A stretch of DNA of 64,000 bases from Emticicia aquatica (GCF_923079645.1 NZ_CAKLPY010000002.1:372001-436000); one strand, 5' to 3'. Shown: positions 19,201-26,833, counted from the first letter of the stretch. Notes: generated from the sequence alone by a model not told the origin. Numbers and translations: made by a program.

Positions 19201-21527
19201 AAAACACCACCTGGTGTTGTGATACCGTTAATTGTATAATTATTCAAATTTATCGTTTTGCCTTCACAATCCTCAACAGCACCAGCACACGTTGGCGTTG
19301 ATGGCCTTGCATTGACAACTACTACAACTGGCTGACGTGTATTTGCACACCCTTGCTGTGCATTTTCAATTTCAGCATAATAAACAGTTGTTGTTGTTGG
19401 AAATACCGCATAAGGAGTAGCAGTATTTGTTGTTGCGAAAGAAATTCCTCCAGTTGGAGTTAAATACCATTTTGCTTTTCCTCCGCCCGAAATCGTTCCA
19501 ATAATATAGGTGGTATCACCCGAACAAATATCTCCATCGGTAGTAGTTACAACCAATTCTGCACAAACTGATGGTAAATAAATTGCTGCATCAACGGTCG
19601 TAATATCTTTCAATGTTGATGATAATGGGTCAATACTCACTTTTGGTGAATATCCCGTTGTGGCATTAAAATCGTTATCTTTTGCATCATCACCGATGTT
19701 TTCTTTCGCCGATAAAGCATAAGTTGCAGGTAAAGTTGATGTAATAATTTTTACTACATAATCACCTTTTGGTAAATTATTGAATGAATAAAAACCACTA
19801 ACATTAGTTGTAGCAGTACTAAAAACACTACCCACTGGATTTCCTGATACATCAGAAGCGTACAATTCCATTTTTACTCCTTCAACTCCATTTTCGCCTG
19901 AATCTTGAATACCATTGTTATTCAAGTCTTTCCAAACGAAATCGCCAATTGAACCCAATGGATTATAAATACCACCATCAACAGTTAAAATATCTTTCTT
20001 CGTATCATTAAGTGGATCTATTACTATTTTATCCGATAAACCTGTACTTGCGTTAAAATCACTATCAATCAAATCGTTAGAACCAACATCCTGTTTCGAT
20101 GATAATTGTGTATTTGCAGGAATGCTACTTGTTATAACTTTTACAACGTAATTGCCAGCAAGTAATTTAGAAAACAAATATTTTCCTTGCGAATCGGTTG
20201 TATCTTTCTTCAATGCACTACCGATAGGCAAACCAATATCTGAAGATGCGTACAATTCAATAATTACACCTCCAATACCAGATTCTGAACCATCTTGTAG
20301 TCCATTATTATTTGAATCATTCCAAACGAAATCGCCAATACTTCCGTAAGGGCCTTCGATCACTTGAACGGCACAACAGCCTTGTGCTGGACAACTTGAA
20401 ATATTTGTTGAGAAAGAAAAAGACCCAGGAGCTTTAATTGTCAACGAGGTATCTGCATTTACAACTGCTATATTTGAGCCATTAATAATCTCGGTTAATC
20501 CATTAAACCATTTGATAGTCGTTCCATATTTATAAGGTGCAGGAACAGAAACCGTATATTCTTCTCCTGGATACCAATAAAGTGGAACTGAAAAACAACT
20601 GGCAGCTATATCATCTTCTGTAAGTACTGTATTATTTGGTGTTGAATCAACATCTTCTTGCCCCGCCCCTACTGATTTTACTTCAGCAATATTAAAGAAA
20701 ACTCCTTGTTGAATGACGGTTGCTGTTATTTCTAATCCAACCGAATCGCCTACCGCAAGCGATGGGACATTCCAAAGCCCAATACCTGTTGAAGCATTAT
20801 AAACAAAGTTTGAACCGCCATTATGGCTATTAAGAACCGCCCCTCCTATTGGAAATACATCTTGTACAACAATTGTATTGGCTGTATTTGGTCCTGAATT
20901 TTTTAACCATAAATTATATTTTACTGTTCCGTTTAGGCTAGGTGCTGAATTATTAATAAACTTCTTGAGTGATAAATCAATAGCAGTTGTTTGGGCAAAA
21001 GCACCTAAAACGCCAAAAAACATCAGCAAAAATGCTGATGCAAATCCCTTAAAAAAGAACGTTTTTTTGGGTAAATCTTTTTTCTCAATTTGTTCTTTAC
21101 CGTCATTTATCGGAATTGGAGAAAATGACGTATTCCATCGCTGCAATTTTTTGTCAAAACTACTACCTAAGTGGTATACTTTGACTGTTGAGTTACCGTT
21201 AAGGGATAGGCTATTCATGGTTAATTCTTGATTTGACACTAAATCAGGCACGTAATTCTCTCTATTCGTATTTATTTGTGAAGATGTTTCTTCAATATAA
21301 TATTCTTGTAGATTATTTTTTAATGCAAACGACGCAGCATCTTTCCTTTTATCACTATTTTCAATAGCAATAACAGATAAGTTTTGATTGTTTTTTTGTT
21401 TTAAAAATCGACTAACCGCCACAACAATTTTCTGCACAAACCCCAACACTTTAGTGCTTTTGTTTGGTTTTTGTATCTGTGATAGCCCTTGTTCTTTGAC
21501 CTCACCTTTTGTAAAATTGTATTTCAT
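10281..21527 (-). CDS. Giant T9SS type-B secreted adhesin (SprB-like) with DUF11, SdrD-B and Ig-like repeats
   Basis: A 3748-residue surface protein read from the ATG at 21527. Approximate order: a long charged N-terminus (1-155), a hydrophobic signal segment ending near GVLGAFAQ (about 178), a DUF11 domain, two SdrD-B-like domains (GSIGDFVWNDSNNNGLQDG and GSIGDFVWKDLNNNGIQD, about 400-650), cysteine-paired PKD/Ig-like domains, two more DUF11 domains followed by acidic DEDDDD stretches, 17 Ig-like modules of about 74 residues (about 1090-2355), more Ig-like and DUF11-type repeats, and a C-terminal CHU_C/type-B sorting domain (FSPNGDGNNDKF near 3655, IYNRWGQLVY) ending DFITIAR. This C-terminus marks export by the T9SS. 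Likely role: cell-surface adhesion or gliding. The followers are its SprF-like partner and an OmpA-type anchor. Confidence 0.93.
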   Translation of the reverse strand: MKYNFTKGEVKEQGLSQIQKPNKSTKVLGFVQKIVVAVSRFLKQKNNQNLSVIAIENSDKRKDAASFALKNNLQEYYIEETSSQINTNRENYVPDLVSNQELTMNSLSLNGNSTVKVYHLGSSFDKKLQRWNTSFSPIPINDGKEQIEKKDLPKKTFFFKGFASAFLLMFFGVLGAFAQTTAIDLSLKKFINNSAPSLNGTVKYNLWLKNSGPNTANTIVVQDVFPIGGAVLNSHNGGSNFVYNASTGIGLWNVPSLAVGDSVGLEITATVIQQGVFFNIAEVKSVGAGQEDVDSTPNNTVLTEDDIAASCFSVPLYWYPGEEYTVSVPAPYKYGTTIKWFNGLTEIINGSNIAVVNADTSLTIKAPGSFSFSTNISSCPAQGCCAVQVIEGPYGSIGDFVWNDSNNNGLQDGSESGIGGVIIELYASSDIGLPIGSALKKDTTDSQGKYLFSKLLAGNYVVKVITSSIPANTQLSSKQDVGSNDLIDSDFNASTGLSDKIVIDPLNDTKKDILTVDGGIYNPLGSIGDFVWKDLNNNGIQDSGENGVEGVKMELYASDVSGNPVGSVFSTATTNVSGFYSFNNLPKGDYVVKIITSTLPATYALSAKENIGDDAKDNDFNATTGYSPKVSIDPLSSTLKDITTVDAAIYLPSVCAELVVTTTDGDICSGDTTYIIGTISGGGKAKWYLTPTGGISFATTNTATPYAVFPTTTTVYYAEIENAQQGCANTRQPVVVVVNARPSTPTCAGAVEDCEGKTINLNNYTINGITTPGGVFEWHTGAKSSSALVTNASSVGTGTYYLFEKSGAGCYSNPSILKVTLKKCDKLVDLNLAKTVDNSSPNVGDNILFTIKVSNNGPDAATNVEVTDLLPTGLQFVSSSFFTNSNGVLTSTISNVAANQTLTLTYTVKVASANSLVNFAQITKVTEKDSDSTPGNGTTSDEDDDDKITITPKQVEVIADLSLNKIVSNSTPTKDDQIVYYIEVKNNSISNATNVEITDIIPSGLQIVSSTGADMITTIGNKIVAKYNQIVAGQTVTLAIVTKVTAASGTIKNWAEITKSDQNDSNSTPNNGVDKNEDDDDDADITIKQAVCSPITPLIACSNPYICLGESVSVEAIGCNGTIVWSDGQTGNSITVTPTVTTSYTAQCKVNDNCISPKSNSVQVVVNVIAAPLVTSSSSSNVICNGGSITLTANNCTGNVTWSTGATTASITVSPTALTSYSASCKKGNCQSGKSNVITITVGTPSNPPSIAVNKSSICVGQSVTLTASNCSGTVVWSNGSSGVSITLSPIATGTYSAVCKVGECSSNASTTTTVTVSSVDTPTITASKGNICGGEIVTLSASLCNGTLLWSTGATTNSITVGPSATTTYEAKCSNGECVAISSKVITVTPKPVAPIVTCGKERICSGESLTFTAHGCEGTVTWSTGASGSTMVVTPTTTTTYTAVCTVNGCSSDASKSATITVLNQTTPIITASSETVCSGGSVTLTASNCAGDLLWNTGATSTSLSVTLTTATTYTVKCIVETCESSATKTINIGTGTFPNVPVITANSISLCGNEKATLTASCSSSSIKWSTGETVSSILVGAGVYTAKCVNACGESANSNEIQIKVGTIPVSPVVVTSQDIICETQTATLTASGCFGTVKWNTGVTTTAITASVAGTYSAICFNACGESTKSNNIIIKKIQGAVPTITALNETICTGSSTTLSATNCSGSLLWSTGATTSAITVTLTSTTTYESKCVEQCGGSATKTITVISNEGQTPTISANKNSVCIGESVTLTASNCSGQLKWSTGDTGSSITVIPTASTNYEVVCTANGCTGSGSKVITIAPKPVAPIVTCGKERICSGESLTFTAHGCEGTVTWSTGASGSTMVVTPTTTTTYTAVCTVNGCSSDASKSATITVLNQTTPIITASSETVCSGGSVTLTVSNCTGDLLWNTGATSTSLSVTLTTATTYTVKCIVETCESSATKTINIGTGNTQNAPTISANKVNICGNETATLTATGCDGASVKWSNGSTGQSISVSLGTYSAICNGVCGVSTNSNTIVIQSGGGAAPTITASKTAICEPSQVTLTAAGCSGTVIWLNTFTGTNITVNVSVTTTFSASCKTSDCESAKSNEITVTVGKPNKPTITANKGTVCAGDAVILSSTGCEGTTVWSNGLTGSSITVNPTNTTEYTAVCKLPQGGCTSDQSSVVTVNVITKAESPVISCSASRICKGDTLTLNALGCSGSILWSNGQTTPSINVNPEVTTIYTAICKVGSCESAPSAAATINVGAPIPPVVTCKNTQICSGTSTQIEAAGCTGIVKWSDGQIGATITVSPTSITSYTAICDGGRCQSEKSNTITVQVTGLGLTKPTTRDLVNICPYTSVDLTTGVTSQISSQGGLFVFRTGITSSSPQVNTPSAVGTGTYYVFEKAGNGCFSEGSKINVNITTCGPVEPSCTTNPAIAKAGKDTTVCLSADFYTLQGQIGGSATSAKWTTTGSGTFENALSLNTKYNYSNADVVNGSVTFTLTTNDPDDNGTCIAAVSSFKVTINGVKTLPLIESNKSPNICFGDSVVLTVKDAGIYKWSTGDTTKSIIVKTPGRYTVKLVNASGCSSLSSNEIVVKLGEVIAAPTVNALVKNNCPSTTVNLSGAITSQPKSTGGVFEFHTGNSPNSPMLANATAVGAGTYYAMEKSTIGCYSPSVPIIVAIDQCNITVDSSKIDVEVVIVGSRVELKVGDPITYTITVKNNSTKTATNVNVVNVLPKGFTITSSTPGFTAFGTDSLISVIGSLPGGGTKTYTYDAKITKAGKVINTAKITKLDQVDPITSNNISQWTVECKVCQETCVGLALAADTTRQANGSYNITFRALIESCGNVKLEGVKITENLSAMFPLPTTFTIVQKPTAGVGSLLQTNDSFNGSTDLNLTIPEGSVVEAAKTDTIKFVVNIVPNGKEGPFSTNASVQAVGNTIFGILQDVSDESNNGKIVDKPSAEPTVVRLYKSPSIGLAKIVLDTTKKSNGSFDVTYQLLVKNNGSLTLNDVIVRDTLSKVFKAPATFTVIGAPSKNAGSQFSLNSAFNGTSDSRLTLAGSMLAVGKTDTLKFVVNVQPDTVVLFANTAVVSGSGTLTSGTTENVTDLSNAGLNPDVPGSNPTNLNLGSDAGSSIEVPCVGIALYVKDTLKQADGSYNVIYNAIIKNCGNLELSNIQICDTLARTFISPAVATLVNKPTVSAGSLLKIDTTYNGVSKTCMLLSTSKISPNKVDTLQWVVNVKLNGNKGPYRNSVIVTATTPSGQVISDASNAGIDPSATGSTPTVINFNSLPDALIGISKSATEPVLVEGTTNTYDVTFTFKVKNYGKIAFTGVQVQDNLSVSFGDSVKIDSVHVKADAGFKVDSTFTGRGSLINLLVDSLSTLPVNTTRNITLFTRLTKSATRSNFENQAFAVGKYPNNKSVDDISATGNDPDPDANGTPNDNSLVTPVKLGTDGPITPTFYTTLGIAKEAILDSTTNADGSYNVTYNVVIKNYSTRTLTNIQLTDSLAFVFADSAEFVLTEKPILSKNSKLMLDSTFNGKLNSTMLIADSSSLAVGASDTLTFKIRLLSAKEGDATYSNTITASAKDSTAFIKDISQTGLDPDPDDDNNPGNNNLPTVITIKGKTAVVDTTNYGKIPQAFSPNGDGNNDKFIIKGINGNDNVVAEISIYNRWGQLVYQNADFGKVDGWNGDANNGLLIGSKGIGVPDGTYFIYVKAAGFWGDKPKIDFITIAR
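15593..16040 (-). repeat. Near-identical 448-bp repeat, copy A (Ig modules 11-12)
   Basis: Pairs with 16910-17357 at a constant offset of 1317 bases. Over this stretch the two copies differ at only a small number of mostly silent positions, far fewer than neighbouring modules. This indicates recent duplication or gene conversion of a two-module block. Confidence 0.85.
16910..17357 (-). repeat. Near-identical 448-bp repeat, copy B (Ig modules 5-6)
   Basis: Partner of the copy at 15593-16040. Modules 5 and 11 are identical at the protein level; modules 6 and 12 differ at about two residues. The 1317-base spacing equals six modules, so unequal recombination would add or remove six modules at a time. 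Confidence 0.85.
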
Positions 21528-21640
21528 CTGCAAGTATTTTTAATAATTCGTATTATTATACTCTTCCAAGAAATTGATTTTCTAAATCATCAATTAGTTA
21601 TATGATGGAGTATAATACTATATTCATTGAAAATTACATC

Positions 21641-21776
21641 TAAAACTGTGCCAAAAGTGATTAGTATAACCGTTCAATAAAAAATGAAGTGATTGAATGG
21701 AATTATCTGTCAAAAAACAGAGATGAGGAAAAATGAACGAAGGTTAATAGTTTTGTGGCTAAAACTGTGCCAAAAG
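21641..21776. promoter_or_regulatory. 17-bp direct repeat upstream of the giant adhesin gene
   Basis: TAAAACTGTGCCAAAAG occurs at 21641-21657 and again at 21760-21776, a 119-base interval, in the 380-base gap before the adhesin gene. A perfect 17-bp repeat in a non-coding upstream region suggests a pair of regulator-binding sites. No clear TAnnTTTG box was found between them and the start. Confidence 0.45.
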
Positions 21777-21783
21777 GGCTAAA

Positions 21784-21823
21784 AACAGAAAAACATCCAC
21801 TAATAAATGAATGTTTTTCTGTT
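21784..21823 (-). terminator. Terminator of the 21.9-24.2 kb gene
   Basis: A 13-bp perfect stem (AACAGAAAAACAT at 21784-21796 with ATGTTTTTCTGTT at 21811-21823). On the minus strand it is followed by TTT. It lies downstream of the leftward surface-protein gene and upstream of the adhesin, insulating the two. Confidence 0.65.
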
Positions 21824-21907
21824 GCAAAAAAAATGATTTTTTAAAAAAAATATTTATATTTATCTATTCACTTGAAAAAACGATGGTTTAAAATATTCAC
21901 GTTTTTA

Positions 21908-24220
21908 TTAAAAATCATAGCCTAATGATAAGTATAATTTTGCTGGACCAACCGTTTTATCCTCAAGCCCCCAAGCATAATCTGCTTTTACAAAATAACC
22001 TAAAAGAGTGGTTCTGACACCCAATCCGTAGCCAACCAAAAAAGGATTTTTGAAGTTAGTTACTGTTGCTCTAAATGGGTTTTGCCCACCGCCAATAATT
22101 TCAGTATTCAAACTATTTTGACGATTAAACGGTCCTTTATTTCCATACCAAGCTGTACCAATATCTGTAAATCCAACAAATTGTAAATTACGAAGAAAGT
22201 TAGACGTAAGCGACCCCTTAGAAACATATTGGGCCAAAGGCAGACGAAGCTCAAAATTAGTTAACAAATGACTTGTGCCGAATAATTTTGCGAAGTTAAA
22301 ACCTCTTAAATTTCCTGCAAAATCATAGAAAAGAATATCTCGTAAATCTCTTGGTACTCCCACTCCTTGTCCATTTGTAGGTTCAATACTCCGATTAACA
22401 GAATTTTCAACTCCACCCAAAATGGTTACTTTTGGAGATTTACCTAATGAACGACTGTATGAAATTCGAGAAGCAAAAATTAGACTTCCTAATATCTTTT
22501 GATAATGACGAGCATCAATCACTAATCGGCTGAAATTTTCGCTGCTTGATTTTAAACTATAAGTTCGGTCTAAACGTATTTTAACTCGTGTACCTACCAA
22601 AACTTTGCTAAAAAGTGGCGTTGTATTATCATAAACTATTTCGCCACGCATACCCAAATAAATTGATTGGAGACTCTTTCTACCTAAATCAGAAATATCA
22701 ATATCAGATGTTGAGGTCAAATTCGGTGATACTGTAACTCGTAAATTGGGGCTAATTGGATATGCCGCAAAGGCTGCAAATTTATTGTAGTATAGTCGCC
22801 TATCAATACTCAAAACCGTTGCTTGTGGTGTATTGATATTTAGTGGACGAAACAAATACAAACTTCTATTGTCCAATTCGCTTAACGAAATTGAACGTCT
22901 TTGAATATCAATTCCCCAATCGATTCTGCGTACATTATTATTATATCCTAAAAAAACATCATGGTTTCGTAATACGGGTGTAATAAATAAACCAAGTTTG
23001 ATACTATGGTTTTCCAGTAAATCATTCATTACTAAGGTATTTTTCATACCCATTCTGCGTACAGGGTCCATTAAAAACTCCGATTTTACATCATTAGCAA
23101 TCACGATGTTTTCGTAGGCTATTGGCCCTCTTATTTTCAAAGTTTCTTTAAATCTACCAGACTTCGGAATCGTTTTATCAATAGGCTCACCTTTCGCTTT
23201 AGCTGTTTCTGATGCAAGTGATTTAATAATATTTTCAGCATCAAATTCGTAGTTGTCGGTATCAACTTCACCCACACCGAGTACCATTTTTTCCTTCGTC
23301 TCAACTATTTCAACTGAAGGCGAAGTATTCGCTTTTTTTGATAAATCTTCAGTTTTTTCTTCATTATTCGCATAGAGGCTATTGATATAATAATCTTTCC
23401 ATTCTCTAATAAAACGACTATACGAAATCCCCAAAGTACTAGTTATGCTTGACTCTTCGGTGCGAATAATACGAGTTAAATTTAAAATATTTGAAATATT
23501 GTCTTTTCCATATCGTACCGCAATGTAATTCCAGATTGATTGTCCTATAATTTCAGCATCTTTGCCTTGTAAAGTCTCAATTTTTTTATCTTTATTTTTC
23601 AGGATTGTCGTTCGCATTCTATCAAGAATGAGTGGATTTTCGTTATCGCCCGAAATGTATGCCGAAATACCCGACATATACCATTGAGGAACAGTTAACA
23701 ACAATGAACTTTGCAAAACCTCTTTCAAACTTCCACCATAAAGCATGTCATAGACAAACAAACGAGCAATTTGCTGAATCAACTGCCCTTTAAATTCTTC
23801 TTCGTTGCCTGTATAAGCAATTTGTACCCTCGATTTTGCTAGGTTCAAAATACTTCCATCCAAATCAATCGGAGCAGTTAGCCCAATATTACTCTGCTCT
23901 AATTCTTTGGGAGAATTATACAGAAATATTTTCATAGTCGTAAACGGCGTGTAACCCAACAATTCAGTGATTCGATCATATTCTCCTTCGGCTATTTTCG
24001 CAGCATTTTGAGCAATTTTATCGCCACTTCTGTAATAATTAAATTCAAAATTATTACTCCGAATCGTTACCCATTCAAATCTTTTATATTGAATACGGTT
24101 TTTTCCAAACTCTTCTTGAGTGGACGAAAAGTAGCTTTGTGCCGATACCTCATTGAAGCCTAATGCAAGCATTAAGCCGAATCCTGTGGCTATTCGAGGA
24201 AGAGTAAACAAATTTTTCAT
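21908..24220 (-). CDS. Peptidase-MA-like plus outer-membrane beta-barrel surface protein (often annotated TolB-like)
   Basis: From the ATG at 24220 the protein has 770 residues and a clean signal peptide (MKNLFTLPRIATGF to SAQ). A TTG at 24283 would put 21 extra residues before it and is rejected. The N-terminal third resembles peptidase-MA-like domains (FEFNYYRSGDKIAQNAAKIA, QWYMSGISAYISGD). The place where HExxH is expected reads QLIQQIARLF, so the metalloprotease site appears lost. The C-terminal part is a BamA/TamA-like barrel (GVGVPRDLRDILFYDFAGN, LRGFNFAKLFGTSHLLTNFELRLP, FVGFTDIGTAWYG). Cytophagales homologues of about 1000 aa often carry a TolB propeller between these parts; it seems absent here. 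Probable outer-membrane location; function unknown. Confidence 0.72.
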   Translation of the reverse strand: MKNLFTLPRIATGFGLMLALGFNEVSAQSYFSSTQEEFGKNRIQYKRFEWVTIRSNNFEFNYYRSGDKIAQNAAKIAEGEYDRITELLGYTPFTTMKIFLYNSPKELEQSNIGLTAPIDLDGSILNLAKSRVQIAYTGNEEEFKGQLIQQIARLFVYDMLYGGSLKEVLQSSLLLTVPQWYMSGISAYISGDNENPLILDRMRTTILKNKDKKIETLQGKDAEIIGQSIWNYIAVRYGKDNISNILNLTRIIRTEESSITSTLGISYSRFIREWKDYYINSLYANNEEKTEDLSKKANTSPSVEIVETKEKMVLGVGEVDTDNYEFDAENIIKSLASETAKAKGEPIDKTIPKSGRFKETLKIRGPIAYENIVIANDVKSEFLMDPVRRMGMKNTLVMNDLLENHSIKLGLFITPVLRNHDVFLGYNNNVRRIDWGIDIQRRSISLSELDNRSLYLFRPLNINTPQATVLSIDRRLYYNKFAAFAAYPISPNLRVTVSPNLTSTSDIDISDLGRKSLQSIYLGMRGEIVYDNTTPLFSKVLVGTRVKIRLDRTYSLKSSSENFSRLVIDARHYQKILGSLIFASRISYSRSLGKSPKVTILGGVENSVNRSIEPTNGQGVGVPRDLRDILFYDFAGNLRGFNFAKLFGTSHLLTNFELRLPLAQYVSKGSLTSNFLRNLQFVGFTDIGTAWYGNKGPFNRQNSLNTEIIGGGQNPFRATVTNFKNPFLVGYGLGVRTTLLGYFVKADYAWGLEDKTVGPAKLYLSLGYDF

Positions 24221-24298
24221 GCCTTTTATAAATAGTCGATAGTCAATGACAGTCGATGGAATTTTTAACAAATTGAGTATCAAATATTGATAAGAATC

Positions 24299-25363
24299 TT
24301 ACAACGAATATAACGAATAAAAACGCTCAATGTTAGCTTCGGACATTAAAACTTTATCGGATTCTAAAAAATCAAGCATTTTTTCAGCAAAGTAAGGAGC
24401 GAGAGAAACTCCCTTCGTGCCTAGTCCGTTGAAAATATATACGTTTTTATGGAGCGGATGGTTGCCTATGAATGGTCGTCTATCTTTTGTAGTTGGTCGA
24501 ATTCCTGCTTCTTGACCCGTAATTTTGTAAGGTAAGGTAAGAAATTTGCTAATTTTCGATGAAATTAATTCTTTGCTACTTTCGCTGGGTTCCCAGTCAA
24601 GTCTGTCCCAAATATAGGTTGAACCAAAGCGACATTTATCATTTCCAAGCGGAATAATCCAAAAACCTTGATTCACTATTTCTGAAATATTATACGATTC
24701 TACATCAGCTAAAAGTGTTTCTCCTTTGGCTGGATTGAATGGAATCCAATTAAAAAGTGGATTTTGTAAAGAGTAATATCCTTCGCAAAATATGATTCTT
24801 TTAGCTTGAAAAGCTTTGTAAACAATACTGTTTTCGGAAATTTGTAATTGACAATTATCTATTTTTTGTGCCTGATAACTTTCTTTATTCTTGAAAAAAT
24901 CACGCAAAATCTCTAACATTTTTGGCACATTTACCCAACCAGCCGAAGAAGTATAAAGTCCGCCTAAATCATTGACAACTTGCTGATAATCAACATTATC
25001 GGACTGAACAATTTTAATATAATTACCCAAATCATATTCGTCGGTAAGTCTTAAAAAGTGCTTTTGTTGTTGTTCATTTGCAAAAGGGCGATACAAGTTT
25101 GTTTCGTGATAAAACTTGGTATGAAACTCGTTTTCGAGTGACGAATAAAAAGATTTTAAATAAGGAAAAATTTGGTCAGCCAGCCAAGTTTTATCCAGAT
25201 TTTTACCTGTAATCGGGTTAAAAATTCCCCCAGCAACTTGCGATGAAGTAGGAAGTGTTTCGTCATTCAAGACCAATACTTTTTTGTCTGCCCTCATTAA
25301 TTGATAAGCCAAAAAAGAACCAGCAATGCCTTGTCCTACAATAATGTAATCAAGTTGTTTCAT
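24299..25363 (-). CDS. FAD-dependent oxidoreductase (DAO/MnmC-C-like)
   Basis: A 354-residue flavoprotein. The N-terminal dinucleotide-binding motif is DYIIVGQGIAGSFLAYQL, followed by an acidic strand end. Mid-protein strings GGIFNPITGK, FCEGYYSLQN and the C-terminal AGIRPTTKDRRPFIGNHP with NGLGTKGVSLAPYFA match D-amino-acid-oxidase-type enzymes, including the oxidase half of MnmC. No fused methyltransferase is present. It would oxidise an amine or amino acid in the cytoplasm; the substrate is unknown. It sits between the barrel protein and cmk on the same strand with short gaps. Confidence 0.85.
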   Translation of the reverse strand: MKQLDYIIVGQGIAGSFLAYQLMRADKKVLVLNDETLPTSSQVAGGIFNPITGKNLDKTWLADQIFPYLKSFYSSLENEFHTKFYHETNLYRPFANEQQQKHFLRLTDEYDLGNYIKIVQSDNVDYQQVVNDLGGLYTSSAGWVNVPKMLEILRDFFKNKESYQAQKIDNCQLQISENSIVYKAFQAKRIIFCEGYYSLQNPLFNWIPFNPAKGETLLADVESYNISEIVNQGFWIIPLGNDKCRFGSTYIWDRLDWEPSESSKELISSKISKFLTLPYKITGQEAGIRPTTKDRRPFIGNHPLHKNVYIFNGLGTKGVSLAPYFAEKMLDFLESDKVLMSEANIERFYSLYSL

Positions 25364-25417
25364 AAAAATCGGTCAGTTCTGCAAGGTTTCAAAAACCTTA
25401 CAGCTACGGTATAAAAC

Positions 25418-26110
25418 TTATTTTCTAATCGCTCGACTCAAAGCTTCATCAGCCAAAATACAAACCATTTCTACTTGTTCATCGAGCGTCATATATGAAG
25501 TATCTACATCAATGGCATCCTCAGCTTTGCGAAGTGGACTTTCTTTTCGGGTTGTATCAAGCAAATCTCTTTTTTTGATATTATCGATAATCTCTTCAAT
25601 ATCAACTAAATCGCCTCTTTCATTAAGTTCAATTTGCCGACGATTGGCTCGAATAATTGGGTCGGCTGTCATAAAAATTTTGAGTTCAGCATCAGGAAAA
25701 ACAACCGTTCCGATGTCACGCCCATCCATAACAACTCCTTTTTTCTTGCCCATTTTACGCTGTTGAGCCACCATTGCATGTCGCACTTCGGCAATGGCAC
25801 TCACCTCACTTACTTGGTTGGCAATATATAACTTCCTAATTTCATCTTCTACATTGAGTCCATTCAAATAGGTTTCGTTTCGACCATCATTTGGATTACG
25901 ACGAAATTCAATTTGGATATTATCAAGAGCTTTTGCAACGTCCTTTTCGTTGGTAATTGTAACCAAATGTTGGTAAAAATACAATGTCACCGCACGATAC
26001 ATCGCTCCAGTATCAATATAACTGTAGCCCAATCTTGCAGCAACTTTCTTTGCTGTTGTACTTTTTCCACAACTCGAATAGCCGTCAACGGCAATGGTAA
26101 TCTTTTGCAT
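25418..26110 (-). CDS. cmk: Cytidylate kinase
   Basis: A 230-residue (d)CMP kinase read from the ATG at 26110. It shows the P-loop DGYSSCGKSTTAKK, then YIDTGAMYRAVTL, which binds the nucleotide base, GRDIGTVVFPDAELKIFMTA, and the LID region ANRRQIELNERGD. It phosphorylates CMP and dCMP with ATP for nucleic-acid and phospholipid precursor supply. It is divergent from the DJ-1/PfpI gene, with about 100 bases between the two starts. Confidence 0.96.
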   Translation of the reverse strand: MQKITIAVDGYSSCGKSTTAKKVAARLGYSYIDTGAMYRAVTLYFYQHLVTITNEKDVAKALDNIQIEFRRNPNDGRNETYLNGLNVEDEIRKLYIANQVSEVSAIAEVRHAMVAQQRKMGKKKGVVMDGRDIGTVVFPDAELKIFMTADPIIRANRRQIELNERGDLVDIEEIIDNIKKRDLLDTTRKESPLRKAEDAIDVDTSYMTLDEQVEMVCILADEALSRAIRK

Positions 26111-26217
26111 CAAAATTTATTTTTTTGCAAAGAAAATCCTAATTTGCCGAAGAAACAATGAGGATGTTCCTCAAAAGCAGATATTTTTACTTCCGAATTC
26201 TCAAACCGCCATCTTTT

Positions 26218-26826
26218 ATGCGTACCGTAGCGATTTTTATTTTTGACGATGTTGAAGTTTTAGACTTTACTGGGCCTTTTGAAATTTTTGGCGTTGCAGG
26301 AAAACAAAATGCAGGAAACGGCTATTTTGAGGTATTTACGGTTGCCGAAAAATCTACGATTGCTGCTCGCAATAATTTGATTATAAGACCTACTTATACT
26401 TTTGAAAATTGTCCCATTCCAGATATTTTATTGATTCCAGGCGGTGGCGGTTTTAAATCTGATGGAACGCCTTTCGGTACACGTCGAGAAATGAATAACG
26501 AAAAACTACTCAATTGGGTAAGAGAAATGAATAAAAAAGTGGAGTTATTGCTTTCTGTTTGTACGGGGTCATTAATTTTAGCAAAAACAGGATTGCTCGA
26601 AAATCTTTCTGCAACTACACATTTCAAGGCCGTTGAACAAATGCGTCAAGTAGCTCCAAATACTGAATTATTTCCAGAAAAACGTTGGGTTGATAACGGC
26701 AGAATTATCCTTTCGGCTGGTGTTTCGGCAGGAATAGATATGTCGCTTTACGTTGTTTCAAAACTACATGGTGAAGAGGCAGCCATTGAAACGGCTACTT
26801 ATATTCAGTATGATTATTGGAAATGA
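26218..26826 (+). CDS. DJ-1/PfpI-family protein
   Basis: A 202-residue protein from the ATG at 26218. An upstream ATG at 26158 adds a basic tail that does not match the family. It has the class-I glutamine amidotransferase-like fold: IFIFDDVEVLDFTGPFEIF at the N-terminus, PDILLIPGGGG, then SVCTGSLILAKTGLL with the nucleophile-elbow Cys115, and RIILSAGVSAGIDM near the end. The LDFTGP string is typical of the isonitrile-hydratase/AraC-GATase branch rather than of proteases. Possible roles are hydratase, glyoxalase-like or stress functions. It converges on the secreted protein at 26834 with 7 bases between. Confidence 0.88.
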   Translation: MRTVAIFIFDDVEVLDFTGPFEIFGVAGKQNAGNGYFEVFTVAEKSTIAARNNLIIRPTYTFENCPIPDILLIPGGGGFKSDGTPFGTRREMNNEKLLNWVREMNKKVELLLSVCTGSLILAKTGLLENLSATTHFKAVEQMRQVAPNTELFPEKRWVDNGRIILSAGVSAGIDMSLYVVSKLHGEEAAIETATYIQYDYWK

Positions 26827-26833
26827 GCCAATT

